A stretch of DNA of 56,523 bases from Bacteroidota bacterium. Lineage in GTDB: Bacteria > Bacteroidota > Bacteroidia > Bacteroidales > Bacteroidaceae. This document shows, piece by piece, positions 35,035-44,067 of the stretch; the stretch's first letter is position 1; every line of letters begins with the position of its first letter. A program made the translations under genes and the position numbers. The stretch lies in the NCBI GenBank assembly GCA_023458215.1, contig JAEXAJ010000109.1:1-56523 (forward strand), in the 5' to 3' direction. The notes under the pieces were generated by a model that saw only the letters and a program-made list of their open reading frames with translations, searched no databases and had not been told where the DNA came from.

Positions 35035-36855
35035 ATGAAGAAAATAAATATATTATGGGGGATCGCAGTATTATTCAACCTTACTGCTTGTTTTGATCTA
35101 AATAAGATGCCCGAAGGCGTACTTTCAGCCGACAATCCGTTTCAAACTACTGGAGAAATAAGAATATATTTAGATCAGTTCTATGAAGATGGCTTGCGCC
35201 TGCAAGACTTTGACACCGGTGGCGGAAGATTCATTGCCGGAGCAGATACACATAGCGATAATATGACATCCAGTTCAGTAAGTACTCTTTTGGCAGGAGA
35301 AACAAGCCTCGGGAGCGCTGTCAAGTTAGAAAACTATACACTAATTCGTAACTTGAACTTCTTACTGAACCATTTGAACAATTGCACCGAAAAAGGTTCC
35401 ACCCTCTTTAATCACTATGTAGGCGAAGCTTATTATTTTCGTGCATGGTATTACTATCAGATGTTTGTCAGCTATGGGCAGTTGACGTGGGTAAGCACTC
35501 CACTAGATCCTAACATTGAAGCGATGAAATCACCACGTGCCAACCGTACTGTCATTGCCGATAGTATTTTGGCGGATTTAGATAAAGCAATCTTGCATCT
35601 TAACACTGAAAACAGCTGTGCCGGAATGCGCATACACAAAGATGTGGCTCGTGCCTTGAAAAGTGAAGTGGCACTTTTTGAAGGAACTTGGGAGAAATAT
35701 CACAAAGCAAAAAGCGACAAGTTCTTCGATCCTACCGTAACCGATGAAAAGATTCATAATTATCTGACTCAAGCTGCCGCTGCCGCCAAGGATGTGATGG
35801 ACCGGAGCATTTGGAAAATATATAATACCGGCAATAAGCTGAATGATTATCGTGTACTATTCCAGACGACTAATTTATCAAGCAACCCTGAAGTGCTTTG
35901 GTTCAAACAATATGACGGCGACCAAATAGGTAACAATGTAGACCGCTACTTAAACCAAGGTGGTGGCGGCGTTGGCATTGACGCTTCTTTAGTCGATGAT
36001 TATCTGACGATTGATGGTAAGCCATTCATCGGCGAACAACGGATAGAAGCAAAAAAGATTTTCGGCAATGAACTGAAACCCACTCTGCGCGACCCACGTT
36101 TAGGGCAAACGGTTTGCATGCCCGGACAACAGCTTCGCCCGGACGACAAAGCACCTTATTATCAAGTTCCACCACTAATCGGCAGTTCTGCTTATAATCA
36201 GAATATGACCGGTTACTCTTTGCTGAAGCACGTTCAGATTGATTATACAGGTAGCCTGGATGGCTTGGATAAAGGTGCCACACCTGCCATCCAGTTTCGT
36301 TATGCCGATATTCTATTAAATTATGCCGAAGCTTTGGCCGAATTGGACGGCGCTGCCAATGCACAGAAAATAGTGGAAGCTTTACAGCCTTTGCGCGATC
36401 GTGTAGGAATGCCCGCTGTAAACTTTGACCGAGAATATAATACGGAAACCGATTATGCTTTCCGAACTTTAAACAAATATATTCAGGCGGTGCGGCGCGA
36501 ACGCCGCATTGAAAAAGCGTGTGAAGGACGTCGCCAGGAAGATATATTCCGTTGGGCTGCTGCTGACGAACTGATCGTGGGCAAATGGCCGAAAGGTGCG
36601 CTCTTTATCGGTAGTAATCTGGAAAATCATCCGGCGTATGATAATAGGTTAGTTTACGACAAAACTTCCGGCAATAATCTTGCCTTAAGCGGTAAACCGG
36701 GTGATGCACTTCGTTATATTGTCCCTTTGAGTACGGCAGAATATAAAGACGGATGGAAATTTAATGTAGAGCGTGATTATCTATTGCCCATTCAGCCTCG
36801 CATGCTTAGCGAAGAAATGACCGGGGGCCTTTGGAAACAAAATCCGGGATGGTAA
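35035..36855 (+). CDS. SusD/RagB-type surface lipoprotein
   Basis: 606 aa. Lipobox FNLTAC with the lipid cysteine at residue 19. The TPR-like SusD core is visible: ILVDN-type segments are absent but YYFRAWYYYQMFVSYG, IQFRYADILLNYAEALAEL and RRERRIEKACEGRRQEDIFRW are standard. It binds the nutrient on the surface and closes the SusC channel. It forms an operon with the upstream susC-like gene. It ends 34 bases from the convergent sensor kinase gene. Confidence 0.94.
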   Translation: MKKINILWGIAVLFNLTACFDLNKMPEGVLSADNPFQTTGEIRIYLDQFYEDGLRLQDFDTGGGRFIAGADTHSDNMTSSSVSTLLAGETSLGSAVKLENYTLIRNLNFLLNHLNNCTEKGSTLFNHYVGEAYYFRAWYYYQMFVSYGQLTWVSTPLDPNIEAMKSPRANRTVIADSILADLDKAILHLNTENSCAGMRIHKDVARALKSEVALFEGTWEKYHKAKSDKFFDPTVTDEKIHNYLTQAAAAAKDVMDRSIWKIYNTGNKLNDYRVLFQTTNLSSNPEVLWFKQYDGDQIGNNVDRYLNQGGGGVGIDASLVDDYLTIDGKPFIGEQRIEAKKIFGNELKPTLRDPRLGQTVCMPGQQLRPDDKAPYYQVPPLIGSSAYNQNMTGYSLLKHVQIDYTGSLDGLDKGATPAIQFRYADILLNYAEALAELDGAANAQKIVEALQPLRDRVGMPAVNFDREYNTETDYAFRTLNKYIQAVRRERRIEKACEGRRQEDIFRWAAADELIVGKWPKGALFIGSNLENHPAYDNRLVYDKTSGNNLALSGKPGDALRYIVPLSTAEYKDGWKFNVERDYLLPIQPRMLSEEMTGGLWKQNPGW

Positions 36856-36889
36856 ACTTTGTTTCATCCATCAAAAAATGCCATATATG

Positions 36890-39190
36890 CTACTGCACCG
36901 GTTCAACAATAGGAATTGTAAACCAGAACGTACTTCCTTTGCCTAATTCCGATTCCACGCCAATCTTACCGTGCAAGTGCTCGATAATCGTTTGGCTGAT
37001 TGACAAACCTAGCCCGGTCCCCTGAGTGAAGGTATCACATTTGGCAAAACGTTCGAATACATGCGAGATGTTTTCGGCAGAGATGCCTTTCCCTGTATCT
37101 TTGACATAGAAATAAAGCCCTTCTTCGACCGGCCTGTATCCCACATGAATGGAACCTTGAGTTGTGAATTTACAAGCGTTGGTCAGGAAATTCGTGATGA
37201 CTTGGGTCAGCCGGTTCTTTTCAGAGTAAATCACAAAAGGTTGTTCTGGCACTTCACAATGCAATGTCACCCCCTGTTTAAGACGGAGTTTAAACATCTG
37301 TTCCAAATTATGGAAGAGGGGGGATACATTAAATTCGGAATAATTAAACTCCATTTGATCGGCCTCAATAGTAGACAGATCCAAGATATCATTCACCAAT
37401 TGTAGCAACAGCTCGTTGTTTGTCTCAATGAGTACACAAAACTCTTGGACTTCCTCATTGAGAGACATCTGAGCAATCAAGCTTGAAAATCCGACAATCG
37501 CATTTAACGGAGTACGGATTTCATGGCTCATATTGGCAATGAAGGCCGATTTTAGTCGGTTAGCCTCCTCTGCTTTCTCTTTATCCCTCAATTCTTGTTC
37601 CATCTTTTTGCGCTGGTTGATAATAACAGCTCCACCGGTAAGCAGAACAGGGGTTCCGTGAGGATCCCTAGCGCCAATCGTTGCAACCATTTGTATCCAT
37701 TCATAACTCCCGTCTCCTTTGTTCGACAAGAACCGCACCTCCTCATCAATGGCTTCGATTTCACCACGGATTAATTTCTGTATATCATCTTTAAACTTAT
37801 CTACTTCGTCCGGATGTACACCTGAATATGCTTCCTCGGCTGTGATGTTAAATGAATCGTCTATTTCTTTCTTCCACACCAACCTTTCCGTCATATATAC
37901 ATTATTGCATTCAAGTATCTGAGTCTGAAGATTCCAAGTCCAAGTCAACATACGGCTGGCTTTTAAAACGAGCTCGTATTTATTGCTTAATTCTTGTGCT
38001 TTAAGAGCATTCTTCAGTTTTTGCTTCTGAACAATAAAGCGGACACGGAGAACCAGAATCATTATTAACAGGCTAAAAATAATAGCAGTACTGATAATAT
38101 GTACTTTGTACTTCTCAAAAAATGGAGGAGGAGCCTGAAAATAGGTCGCATTTTCAGGATACAAATTAGGGCTGATATTATGTTGCAATAAATGTTGGTA
38201 GTTTAAAAACAGCTTTGCCGTAGTAATCTGAGGCGGCGGAATATCATGAGGCTCTTTCCCGTTCAATACTTGCTGAAGGGTCTGTTCCACAGCTTCCTGA
38301 TATGCCTGTGAAGGTATATAATAACCTCCGGCGAAATTACCGGACTCCATAGGAAAATCCTGAATAATGAAAACGGGAGGAACAGAAAAGCTATTGGTCA
38401 TTTTTTGTACATTATCACTTAGATAATTGTTGTCATTGTCCTCTTTCATTCTATACCAGGAGTTGTAGATAAGACCTGTGCGATAGTCTAAAGAAGATAA
38501 AACGTCCAATAGTTGTTCCGTAGTGAGTGTTTCGGTAGAGAGTGATTCAAATTGAATTTTAGGATAATATTTTTCGACAGCTTCCCGCACTGCATCCCGG
38601 TTTCGGACACCGGCATAGCGTTGGTCATGAATAAATGCAATTTTATTTAACTCGGGCTGAAATTTCTGCATCATGTCGATCGTTTCCTTTAAAAAGAACG
38701 GATACTCAATGTATGTGAGGTTGTACCCTCTAGTCATCTCACCGGTAGGAATCAACACGTCATTGTCTGTTCTGTACTTTGGTATGAGTGACTTCTCATC
38801 TTCATACATAATATCTCGGGCATAACAGATGATAGTCGGGACTCCTTTCCATTCATTATCAAACAGAGGTTTAGTAACCAGCCAAGCCGGATCTCCCACA
38901 CATATAACAGCCGTAGGAGGTGTGGGATAGTTAGCACGCAGTTTTTCTCTTTTCTCTTCGAAATCATCGATAGAAATAGCTCCTGGTGTCTGTAAGGCAA
39001 TACCGTCAACCGTATATCCCTTTTTTCCAAAATTATCTTTTATGTATTCAAAAGTATGTTTTGTACCACTGTCTTCGAAATTTATGGCACTCAGGACCAC
39101 AATGTGTTTGTCCGGATTCCTTTGTTGCGCGTCGGCTAACCCGGGACAAATGCAGATCAATAGTAACAGAACCAAAAGGTGCTTTTTCAT
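36890..39190 (-). CDS. sensor histidine kinase with a periplasmic ABC-substrate-binding-like domain
   Basis: 766 aa. Signal peptide (about 1-21); a periplasmic domain (about 30-345) resembling the ABC substrate-binding/TRAP-like fold (GIALQTPGAISIDDFEEKRE, VCVGDPAWLVTKPLF); one membrane helix (about 370-392); a PAS domain (about 410-525); HisKA with ANMSHEIRTPLNAIVG; and HATPase with NFLTNACKFT, DTGKGIS and GTGLGLSIS, all intact. It has no receiver or DNA-binding domain, so it must signal to a separate regulator not seen nearby. Its position beside SusCD suggests sensing of a small periplasmic ligand related to that transporter, but this is inference. TATATTTG lies at 39234-39241. Confidence 0.9.
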   Translation of the reverse strand: MKKHLLVLLLLICICPGLADAQQRNPDKHIVVLSAINFEDSGTKHTFEYIKDNFGKKGYTVDGIALQTPGAISIDDFEEKREKLRANYPTPPTAVICVGDPAWLVTKPLFDNEWKGVPTIICYARDIMYEDEKSLIPKYRTDNDVLIPTGEMTRGYNLTYIEYPFFLKETIDMMQKFQPELNKIAFIHDQRYAGVRNRDAVREAVEKYYPKIQFESLSTETLTTEQLLDVLSSLDYRTGLIYNSWYRMKEDNDNNYLSDNVQKMTNSFSVPPVFIIQDFPMESGNFAGGYYIPSQAYQEAVEQTLQQVLNGKEPHDIPPPQITTAKLFLNYQHLLQHNISPNLYPENATYFQAPPPFFEKYKVHIISTAIIFSLLIMILVLRVRFIVQKQKLKNALKAQELSNKYELVLKASRMLTWTWNLQTQILECNNVYMTERLVWKKEIDDSFNITAEEAYSGVHPDEVDKFKDDIQKLIRGEIEAIDEEVRFLSNKGDGSYEWIQMVATIGARDPHGTPVLLTGGAVIINQRKKMEQELRDKEKAEEANRLKSAFIANMSHEIRTPLNAIVGFSSLIAQMSLNEEVQEFCVLIETNNELLLQLVNDILDLSTIEADQMEFNYSEFNVSPLFHNLEQMFKLRLKQGVTLHCEVPEQPFVIYSEKNRLTQVITNFLTNACKFTTQGSIHVGYRPVEEGLYFYVKDTGKGISAENISHVFERFAKCDTFTQGTGLGLSISQTIIEHLHGKIGVESELGKGSTFWFTIPIVEPVQ

Positions 39191-39343
39191 CTTTGCAGGT
39201 TATAGAGTCGTCATTGTTTGTTTTATCACTGCACAAATATATGAATTAGAGCTTAATAATCTTACATTAATGTTACAATAAAATCGGGCGTTTTCAAAAT
39301 AACAGTTCTTTTATCAGAAGAGCATAGATACATATATAAAGAG

Positions 39344-39376
39344 AAAAGGATTAGAAATTACCTTTCTAATCCTTTT
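39344..39376 (-). terminator. terminator after tRNA-Cys
   Basis: Perfect 14-bp stem AAAAGGATTAGAAA (39344-39357) with TTTCTAATCCTTTT (39363-39376), 5-base loop, 7 bases downstream of the CCA end on the minus strand. Confidence 0.9.
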
Positions 39377-39382
39377 TCACTT

Positions 39383-39457
39383 TGGAGGTTCCTGGCGGAT
39401 TCGAACCGCCGTACACGGTTTTGCAGACCGCTGACTAAGCCACTCATCCAAGGAACC
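39383..39457 (-). tRNA. tRNA-Cys (GCA) with encoded CCA
   Basis: Acceptor arms GGTTCCT (39457-39451) and AGGAACC (39393-39387) pair; anticodon loop CTGCAAA holds GCA; T-arm GGCGG-TTCGAAT-CCGCC is standard. The discriminator U (39386) is followed by CCA (39385-39383). It has its own promoter and terminator. Confidence 0.97.
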
Positions 39458-39493
39458 AATCTTTCAAGAACGCTTTATTCTCGTTTGCGGATG

Positions 39494-39523
39494 CAAAGGT
39501 AGTACATTTTTTGAAACCACCAA
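39494..39523 (-). promoter_or_regulatory. promoter of tRNA-Cys
   Basis: Minus strand: TTG (39523-39521), 19 bases, TACCTTTG (39501-39494). The -33 element touches the stop codon of the Cys-rich gene. Confidence 0.7.
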
Positions 39524-39739
39524 CTATCCACAGCAATTTTTCTTAGTTTCTTTTCGTGCTCCACTGCACTCCGTACGCTTCTTGTCGTACAATTGTTTTA
39601 ATTCACAGCCAGTTGCACAATTTGCACAGGGATTATTTTTATCTTTTGTCCTACGAAAAAAAGTGTAAACATTCTGGCCAATACGAATTGCACACAACAG
39701 CAGCAGCAGACCAACTACCCATTCTTGCCAATTACTCAT
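39524..39739 (-). CDS. FeoB-associated Cys-rich membrane protein
   Basis: 71 aa from ATG 39739. One membrane helix at about residues 6-22, then a basic cytoplasmic tail with CANCATGC, a later CSG and a final NCCG: six cysteines in about 40 residues. Such small proteins regularly follow feoB in Bacteroidetes and Firmicutes and are presumed to assist ferrous iron transport or receive the metal. Its ATG overlaps the feoAB stop (ATGA), so translation is probably coupled. A longer frame to 39829 lies inside feoB and is not favoured. Confidence 0.88.
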   Translation of the reverse strand: MSNWQEWVVGLLLLLCAIRIGQNVYTFFRRTKDKNNPCANCATGCELKQLYDKKRTECSGARKETKKNCCG

Positions 39740-42207
39740 AGAAACAGTCCTCCTATTCGATAAATACCATAAGACATCACCCATGCAAGCAAAGTGGTAT
39801 AGACCGCCGTAAACAACGCCCACTTCCAACTACCGGATTCTTGTTTAATAGCTACCAACGTTGCCATACAAGGGAAGTATATCAACACAAATACCATATA
39901 ACAGAATGCCACCAATGGTGTAATCGGAATACGCTCAGCAAGACTAACCGCATCCACATCGGCATCATTCGTATATAGAACTCCCAATGTACTTACTACC
40001 AACTCCTTGGCACCAACACCCGAAAGCAATCCGATACCTAGTTTCCAATCAAAACCCAAAGGCTTGATGACCGGTTCAATGGCCTTGCCTATCTGCCCGA
40101 TGTAAGAATTTTCCTGTTGTTCGGCAACCGTCTCGTATGCGTTATGATCCGGATAATAGCCGAGTGCCCATATTACAATAGAAGCCAGCATAATGATTCC
40201 TCCCATCTTACGAAGGTATTGCGCACCTTTTTCCCATGTATGACGGAAAATAGATTTGGCCGTCGGCATACGGTAGGGGGGCAATTCCATCACGAATGGA
40301 GTATCATCTCCTTTCACTAGAAAACGAGTGAAAAGACGGGCCATCACCACTGCCAAAATAATGCCTGTCGCATAGATAGCCAACAAAACCAAGCTTGCAT
40401 TGTTCGGGAAGAAAGTACCCACGAGTAACAGATAGATAGGCAGACGGGCGCTACAGGACATCAGCGGATTAACGAGCATCGTAATGAGCCGGCTTTTACG
40501 ATTTTCGATCGTGCGCGAAGCCATTATAGCAGGAACATTGCAACCAAATCCCATAATCAGCGGAATGAAGGATTTGCCATGCAGTCCCATTTTATGCATA
40601 ATCTTATCCATTATGAAAGCCGCACGGGCCATATAACCCGAATCTTCCATCAGAGAGATACAAAAATACAGAATGAGAATATTGGGCAAGAATACAATGA
40701 CCCCTCCTACCCCACCTACGATTCCATCTACCAGCATATCTTTCAGAGGGCCTTCCGACATCGTATCGCGTATCAGATTGCCTATTGCATCTACCAGCCA
40801 TTCGATGGCTTGCATGGGATATTCTCCGAGCACAAAAGTACCCTGAAACATAAGGTACATGAAAAGGAAGAAGATGGGATATCCCCAAATGCGATGTGTC
40901 ACAATAGAGTCGATAACACGCGTGGTATGCTCCGTATCCCGATGATTGTCGACAAATGTCTCCTTCAAGGCGCCGGATATGAAACCATATTTAGCATCGG
41001 TAATAGCTTGTTCGCTATCCTCACAGATCGAGTTACGAAGGCGTTGTTTTTCATGATCGCGCACCTCCAATATCTCACCGCCATTGGGCAATTCTTGAAT
41101 AAAGCGTTCAAGTTCTTTGTCATTCTCCAGCAGTTTTATGGCCAGAAAGCGAGTAGAATACTTATGACGGATATTCTCATTAATACTAATCACCCGTTTG
41201 ACCTCTTCGATGCTTCGTTCCAGTTCCGGACCGTGATTGATATGAATATGGCGATAAAAGCCACGCGGGCGTTCCCCTTCTTCTTTATGGCTGCCAAAAC
41301 CATGATCGGGAACGTATTCCTGATGCCAGTTACGCAAATCATTCAGAACCTCGGCGTGCACTTTTCCTTTTTGATCCAGGAAATCGCCACCCTCATAGAT
41401 ATTGATAATCAAATGAAAAAGTTCGTCGATACCTTTCCCCGTCCGGCTGACGGTAGGCATCATCGGTACACCAAAAAGTTGTCCCAACTTGACATAATCC
41501 AAGGTATTGCCACTAGCCTCCAGTTCATCATACATATTGAGCGCAATGACCATGCGCACATTCATGTCGATTAGTTGGGTGGTGAGATACAGGTTGCGTT
41601 CCAGATTGGAAGAGTCTACCACATTGATAATGATATCGGGCGTTTCGTCAATGATGTGGCGGCGTACATAGATTTCTTCGGGAGAATAAGCTGAAAGTGA
41701 ATAAGTTCCGGGAAGGTCGACAATGCGGAAGTGATAGCCTTGAAAGTCGAAATAACCTTCTTTGGCATCTACCGTGACGCCGCTATAGTTGCCTACATGT
41801 TCGTGCGAACCGGAAGCGATATTAAAGAGAGATGTTTTACCACAATTGGGGTTACCTACCAGCGCTACATTGATTGTACGGCGCTTACCTAGTGCGAGAC
41901 GCTTCAAATGCTCTTCGCCCAAATGAATGTCTTCACTAAACCCTTTGTGAAATCCGGGTTGGGCAACCTGTTGCTTTATTTCCTCCTCGCTGACTACCTC
42001 AATCATTGCAGCCTCTTGCCTACGCAACGAGATTTCATACCCCATCACTTTGTATTTGATCGGATCTTTCAGCGGAGCATTCAATAAAACCTCTACATTC
42101 TTTCCTTTGATAAATCCCATCTCCACAATCCGTTTACGGAAACCGCCGTGTCCCAACACTTTTACGATTACACCCTTCTCACCGGTTTTCAATTCGGACA
42201 AACGCAT
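39736..42207 (-). CDS. feoB: ferrous iron transporter, FeoA-FeoB fusion
   Basis: 823 aa from ATG 42207. Residues about 1-75 are a complete FeoA (SH3-like) domain starting MRLSELKTGEKG; the FeoB G domain begins near 110 with G1 GNPNCGKT (118-125), then DLPGTYSLSAYSPEE (G3 region) and ALNMYDE (G4). A helical linker leads to about ten membrane segments with the paired gate motifs (FGCNVPAIMASR; GVGAKELVVSTLG). It imports Fe2+ through the inner membrane. The fusion is common in Bacteroides. A strong promoter lies 29 bases upstream. Confidence 0.97.
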   Translation of the reverse strand: MRLSELKTGEKGVIVKVLGHGGFRKRIVEMGFIKGKNVEVLLNAPLKDPIKYKVMGYEISLRRQEAAMIEVVSEEEIKQQVAQPGFHKGFSEDIHLGEEHLKRLALGKRRTINVALVGNPNCGKTSLFNIASGSHEHVGNYSGVTVDAKEGYFDFQGYHFRIVDLPGTYSLSAYSPEEIYVRRHIIDETPDIIINVVDSSNLERNLYLTTQLIDMNVRMVIALNMYDELEASGNTLDYVKLGQLFGVPMMPTVSRTGKGIDELFHLIINIYEGGDFLDQKGKVHAEVLNDLRNWHQEYVPDHGFGSHKEEGERPRGFYRHIHINHGPELERSIEEVKRVISINENIRHKYSTRFLAIKLLENDKELERFIQELPNGGEILEVRDHEKQRLRNSICEDSEQAITDAKYGFISGALKETFVDNHRDTEHTTRVIDSIVTHRIWGYPIFFLFMYLMFQGTFVLGEYPMQAIEWLVDAIGNLIRDTMSEGPLKDMLVDGIVGGVGGVIVFLPNILILYFCISLMEDSGYMARAAFIMDKIMHKMGLHGKSFIPLIMGFGCNVPAIMASRTIENRKSRLITMLVNPLMSCSARLPIYLLLVGTFFPNNASLVLLAIYATGIILAVVMARLFTRFLVKGDDTPFVMELPPYRMPTAKSIFRHTWEKGAQYLRKMGGIIMLASIVIWALGYYPDHNAYETVAEQQENSYIGQIGKAIEPVIKPLGFDWKLGIGLLSGVGAKELVVSTLGVLYTNDADVDAVSLAERIPITPLVAFCYMVFVLIYFPCMATLVAIKQESGSWKWALFTAVYTTLLAWVMSYGIYRIGGLFL

Positions 42208-42235
42208 AGTCTTCTGCCTTTTTGGTTTTTGCGTG

Positions 42236-42267
42236 CAAAGATACGATTTATGTTCACAAGCCACAAA
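42236..42267 (-). promoter_or_regulatory. promoter of feoAB
   Basis: Minus strand: TTTG (42267-42264), 20 bases, TATCTTTG (42243-42236), a consensus promoter. Confidence 0.75.
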
Positions 42268-42398
42268 TAATTTAGAACGTTTTTAAATAAGAAGAAGAAA
42301 TAAGATGCAAACAGCCTTCCTGCACTATCCTCTCAGCAATACTTCATAAGATTGCTTGCCACTGTTTGGTATAAACTAATTATTACGATGCATGAAAT
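42268..42398. other. remaining gene-free sequence between feoAB and tilS
   Basis: The divergent gap 42208-42717 is 510 bases. Outside the feoAB promoter, the array and the tilS -7 box I see only AT-rich sequence here, with no ORF, hairpin or RNA gene I can support. Confidence 0.6.
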
Positions 42399-42618
42399 TA
42401 TTCGTTCATGTACTAGAAAGTAATTTCTTCCTGCCTAACAACTATTCGTTCGACATCTGTTCTCTATTCGTTCGACAGTTGTCGCACGAATAGAGAACAG
42501 ATGTCAAATGAATAAACAACATATATCGCACGATTAATTGTTAGGCAGGAAAAAATTAGTTTCTAGCGAATGAGAAAACTAATATCAGGCAAGTAGATAT
42601 TAGTTTTATAGAAAAGCC
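42399..42618. repeat. 22-base phased palindrome array between feoAB and tilS
   Basis: TATTCG at 42399, 42443 and 42465, its inverse CGAATA at 42487, then TGAATA (42509) and CGATTA (42531), all on an exact 22-base grid; 42421, 42553, 42575 and 42597 hold degenerate units. Bases 42452-42471 and 42486-42505 are a perfect 20-bp inverted repeat whose loop itself holds CGACA-GT-TGTCG. An outer pair, 42413-42441 and 42538-42566, matches at 27 of 29 bases and spans 154 = 7 x 22 bases. A further 12-bp hairpin is at 42575-42607. No ORF. Confidence 0.9.
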
Positions 42619-42705
42619 TCATCAGGGTACAAGCGAAGCATACTTCTGCACAAACCTTCCATAAATTGCAGCAAGTATCAACACGAGTAATCACAAAACT
42701 TATTG

Positions 42706-42713
42706 TATCTTTG
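42706..42713 (+). promoter_or_regulatory. -7 box (TATCTTTG) touching the tilS start codon
   Basis: TATCTTTG ends 4 bases before ATG 42718. A start site at the usual distance would fall on or next to the ATG, giving a leaderless or nearly leaderless mRNA. No clear -33 TTTG. Confidence 0.5.
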
Positions 42714-42717
42714 CAAA

Positions 42718-43992
42718 ATGATTGTGCAGAAAACATCGCAATACATCCATCTAGCCAAGCTCTTCTCTCGTGAAGATAAGATACTTGTGGCGCTGAGCGG
42801 AGGAGCTGACTCAGTAGCTTTATTGCGCCTGCTCCTGACATTAGGTTATACTTGTGAAGCTGCCCATTGCAACTTTCACCTCCGCGGGGAAGAATCCAAC
42901 CGGGACGAAGCTTTCGTACGAGAACTTTGCAAAGACTTGGGGGTACAACTGCACGTCATTCACTTTAACACAGAAAAAGAAGCAGAAGAACGGCATATTT
43001 CAATTGAAATGGCCGCAAGAGAATTGAGGTATGCTTGGTTTGAAAACATACGAAGAGAATGCGGTGCAAATGTGATTGCCGTAGCACATCACCAAGATGA
43101 CAGCGTTGAGACATTATTGCTCAACCTTATCCGAGGCACCGGAATCAATGGGCTACGAGGCATTCAACCTCAAAATGGATATATCGTCCGTCCCCTGCTC
43201 GGCCTGGACCGGAAAGAGATTATTGATTATCTACAAGATATCAAGCAAGATTATGTAACCGACAGTACTAATCTTCAGGATGAATACACCCGTAACAAAA
43301 TCCGCCTGAACCTGCTCCCTATGATGCAGGAAATCAATCCTTCCGTCAAAGAGAGCATACTCAGAACCTCGCAAAACCTGAATGAAGCCGCCGCTATATA
43401 TAATAAAGGTGTAGAAGATGCCAAACAGCGAGTGTTAACCGAAGAAGGAATAAACATCCGTGCCCTGCAACAAGAACCGGCACCGGCAACAATCTTGTTC
43501 GAGATTTTATATCCACTCGGATTCAATGCCGCCCAAGTGAAAGATATCTATCGTGCTTTAGACGGACAATCGGGAAAAGTATTTGCCAGCCCCGGCTTTC
43601 GCGTCATAAAAGACCGTGACCTGTTACTGATATGCCCTATTCACGAGCCAACCAAACCCGTCTTGAAAATAACCAAGCAGCCATATAGCCAGGACTTCAT
43701 TATTCCCCGCGACAAAAACACGGCCTGCTTCGACGCAGACAAACTAAAACACCCTCTCTCCTTACGCCTGTGGCAACAAGGAGATACTTTTGTCCCTTTC
43801 GGAATGAAAGGCACAAAAAAAGTAAGCGATTACCTCACCAACCGCAAATTCTCCCTTCCAGACAAAGAACAACAATGGGTACTTTGCTGTGGCAAAGACA
43901 TCATCTGGCTGATAGGAGAACGAACAGACAACCGCTTCCGCATAGACGAAGACACGAAGCAGGTGACAATAGTTATGAGTTATAAGTTATAA
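42718..43992 (+). CDS. tilS: tRNA(Ile)-lysidine synthase
   Basis: 424 aa from ATG 42718. PP-loop ATPase motif SGGADS (27-32) in [45 protein letters not shown] and the C-terminal substrate-binding domain ([19 protein letters not shown]). TilS converts cytidine 34 of tRNA-Ile(CAU) to lysidine and is usually essential. A TTG at 42703 could extend it by five residues but would lie upstream of the -7 box end. The last codons, VMSYKL, are encoded by repeat element E5. Confidence 0.97.
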   Translation: MIVQKTSQYIHLAKLFSREDKILVALSGGADSVALLRLLLTLGYTCEAAHCNFHLRGEESNRDEAFVRELCKDLGVQLHVIHFNTEKEAEERHISIEMAARELRYAWFENIRRECGANVIAVAHHQDDSVETLLLNLIRGTGINGLRGIQPQNGYIVRPLLGLDRKEIIDYLQDIKQDYVTDSTNLQDEYTRNKIRLNLLPMMQEINPSVKESILRTSQNLNEAAAIYNKGVEDAKQRVLTEEGINIRALQQEPAPATILFEILYPLGFNAAQVKDIYRALDGQSGKVFASPGFRVIKDRDLLLICPIHEPTKPVLKITKQPYSQDFIIPRDKNTACFDADKLKHPLSLRLWQQGDTFVPFGMKGTKKVSDYLTNRKFSLPDKEQQWVLCCGKDIIWLIGERTDNRFRIDEDTKQVTIVMSYKL

Positions 43993-44067
43993 GTTATTGC
44001 CATGCGGTATATATGAATAATTAATATCAGCATAAATAACAAATAACTTATAACTCATAACTTATCA
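43973..44067. repeat. element E5 across the tilS stop codon
   Basis: Left arm of AGTTATGAGTTATAAG repeats (from 43973) contains the tilS stop; a core GCCATGCGGTATATATG follows (from 43999); the right arm CAAATAACTTATAACTCATA ends at 44067, directly before the stop codon of the convergent gene. GCCATGCGG is also in the E3 core. Confidence 0.88.

Noticed and set aside
31801..36855. Complete polysaccharide utilisation locus
   Set aside because: No carbohydrate-active enzyme or typical regulator adjoins the SusCD pair; the rhamnosidase at the right edge is almost 20 kb away.
42399..42618. CRISPR array
   Set aside because: The step is 22 bases with palindromic cores and no unique 30-40 base spacers, units flip orientation, and no cas gene is in the window.
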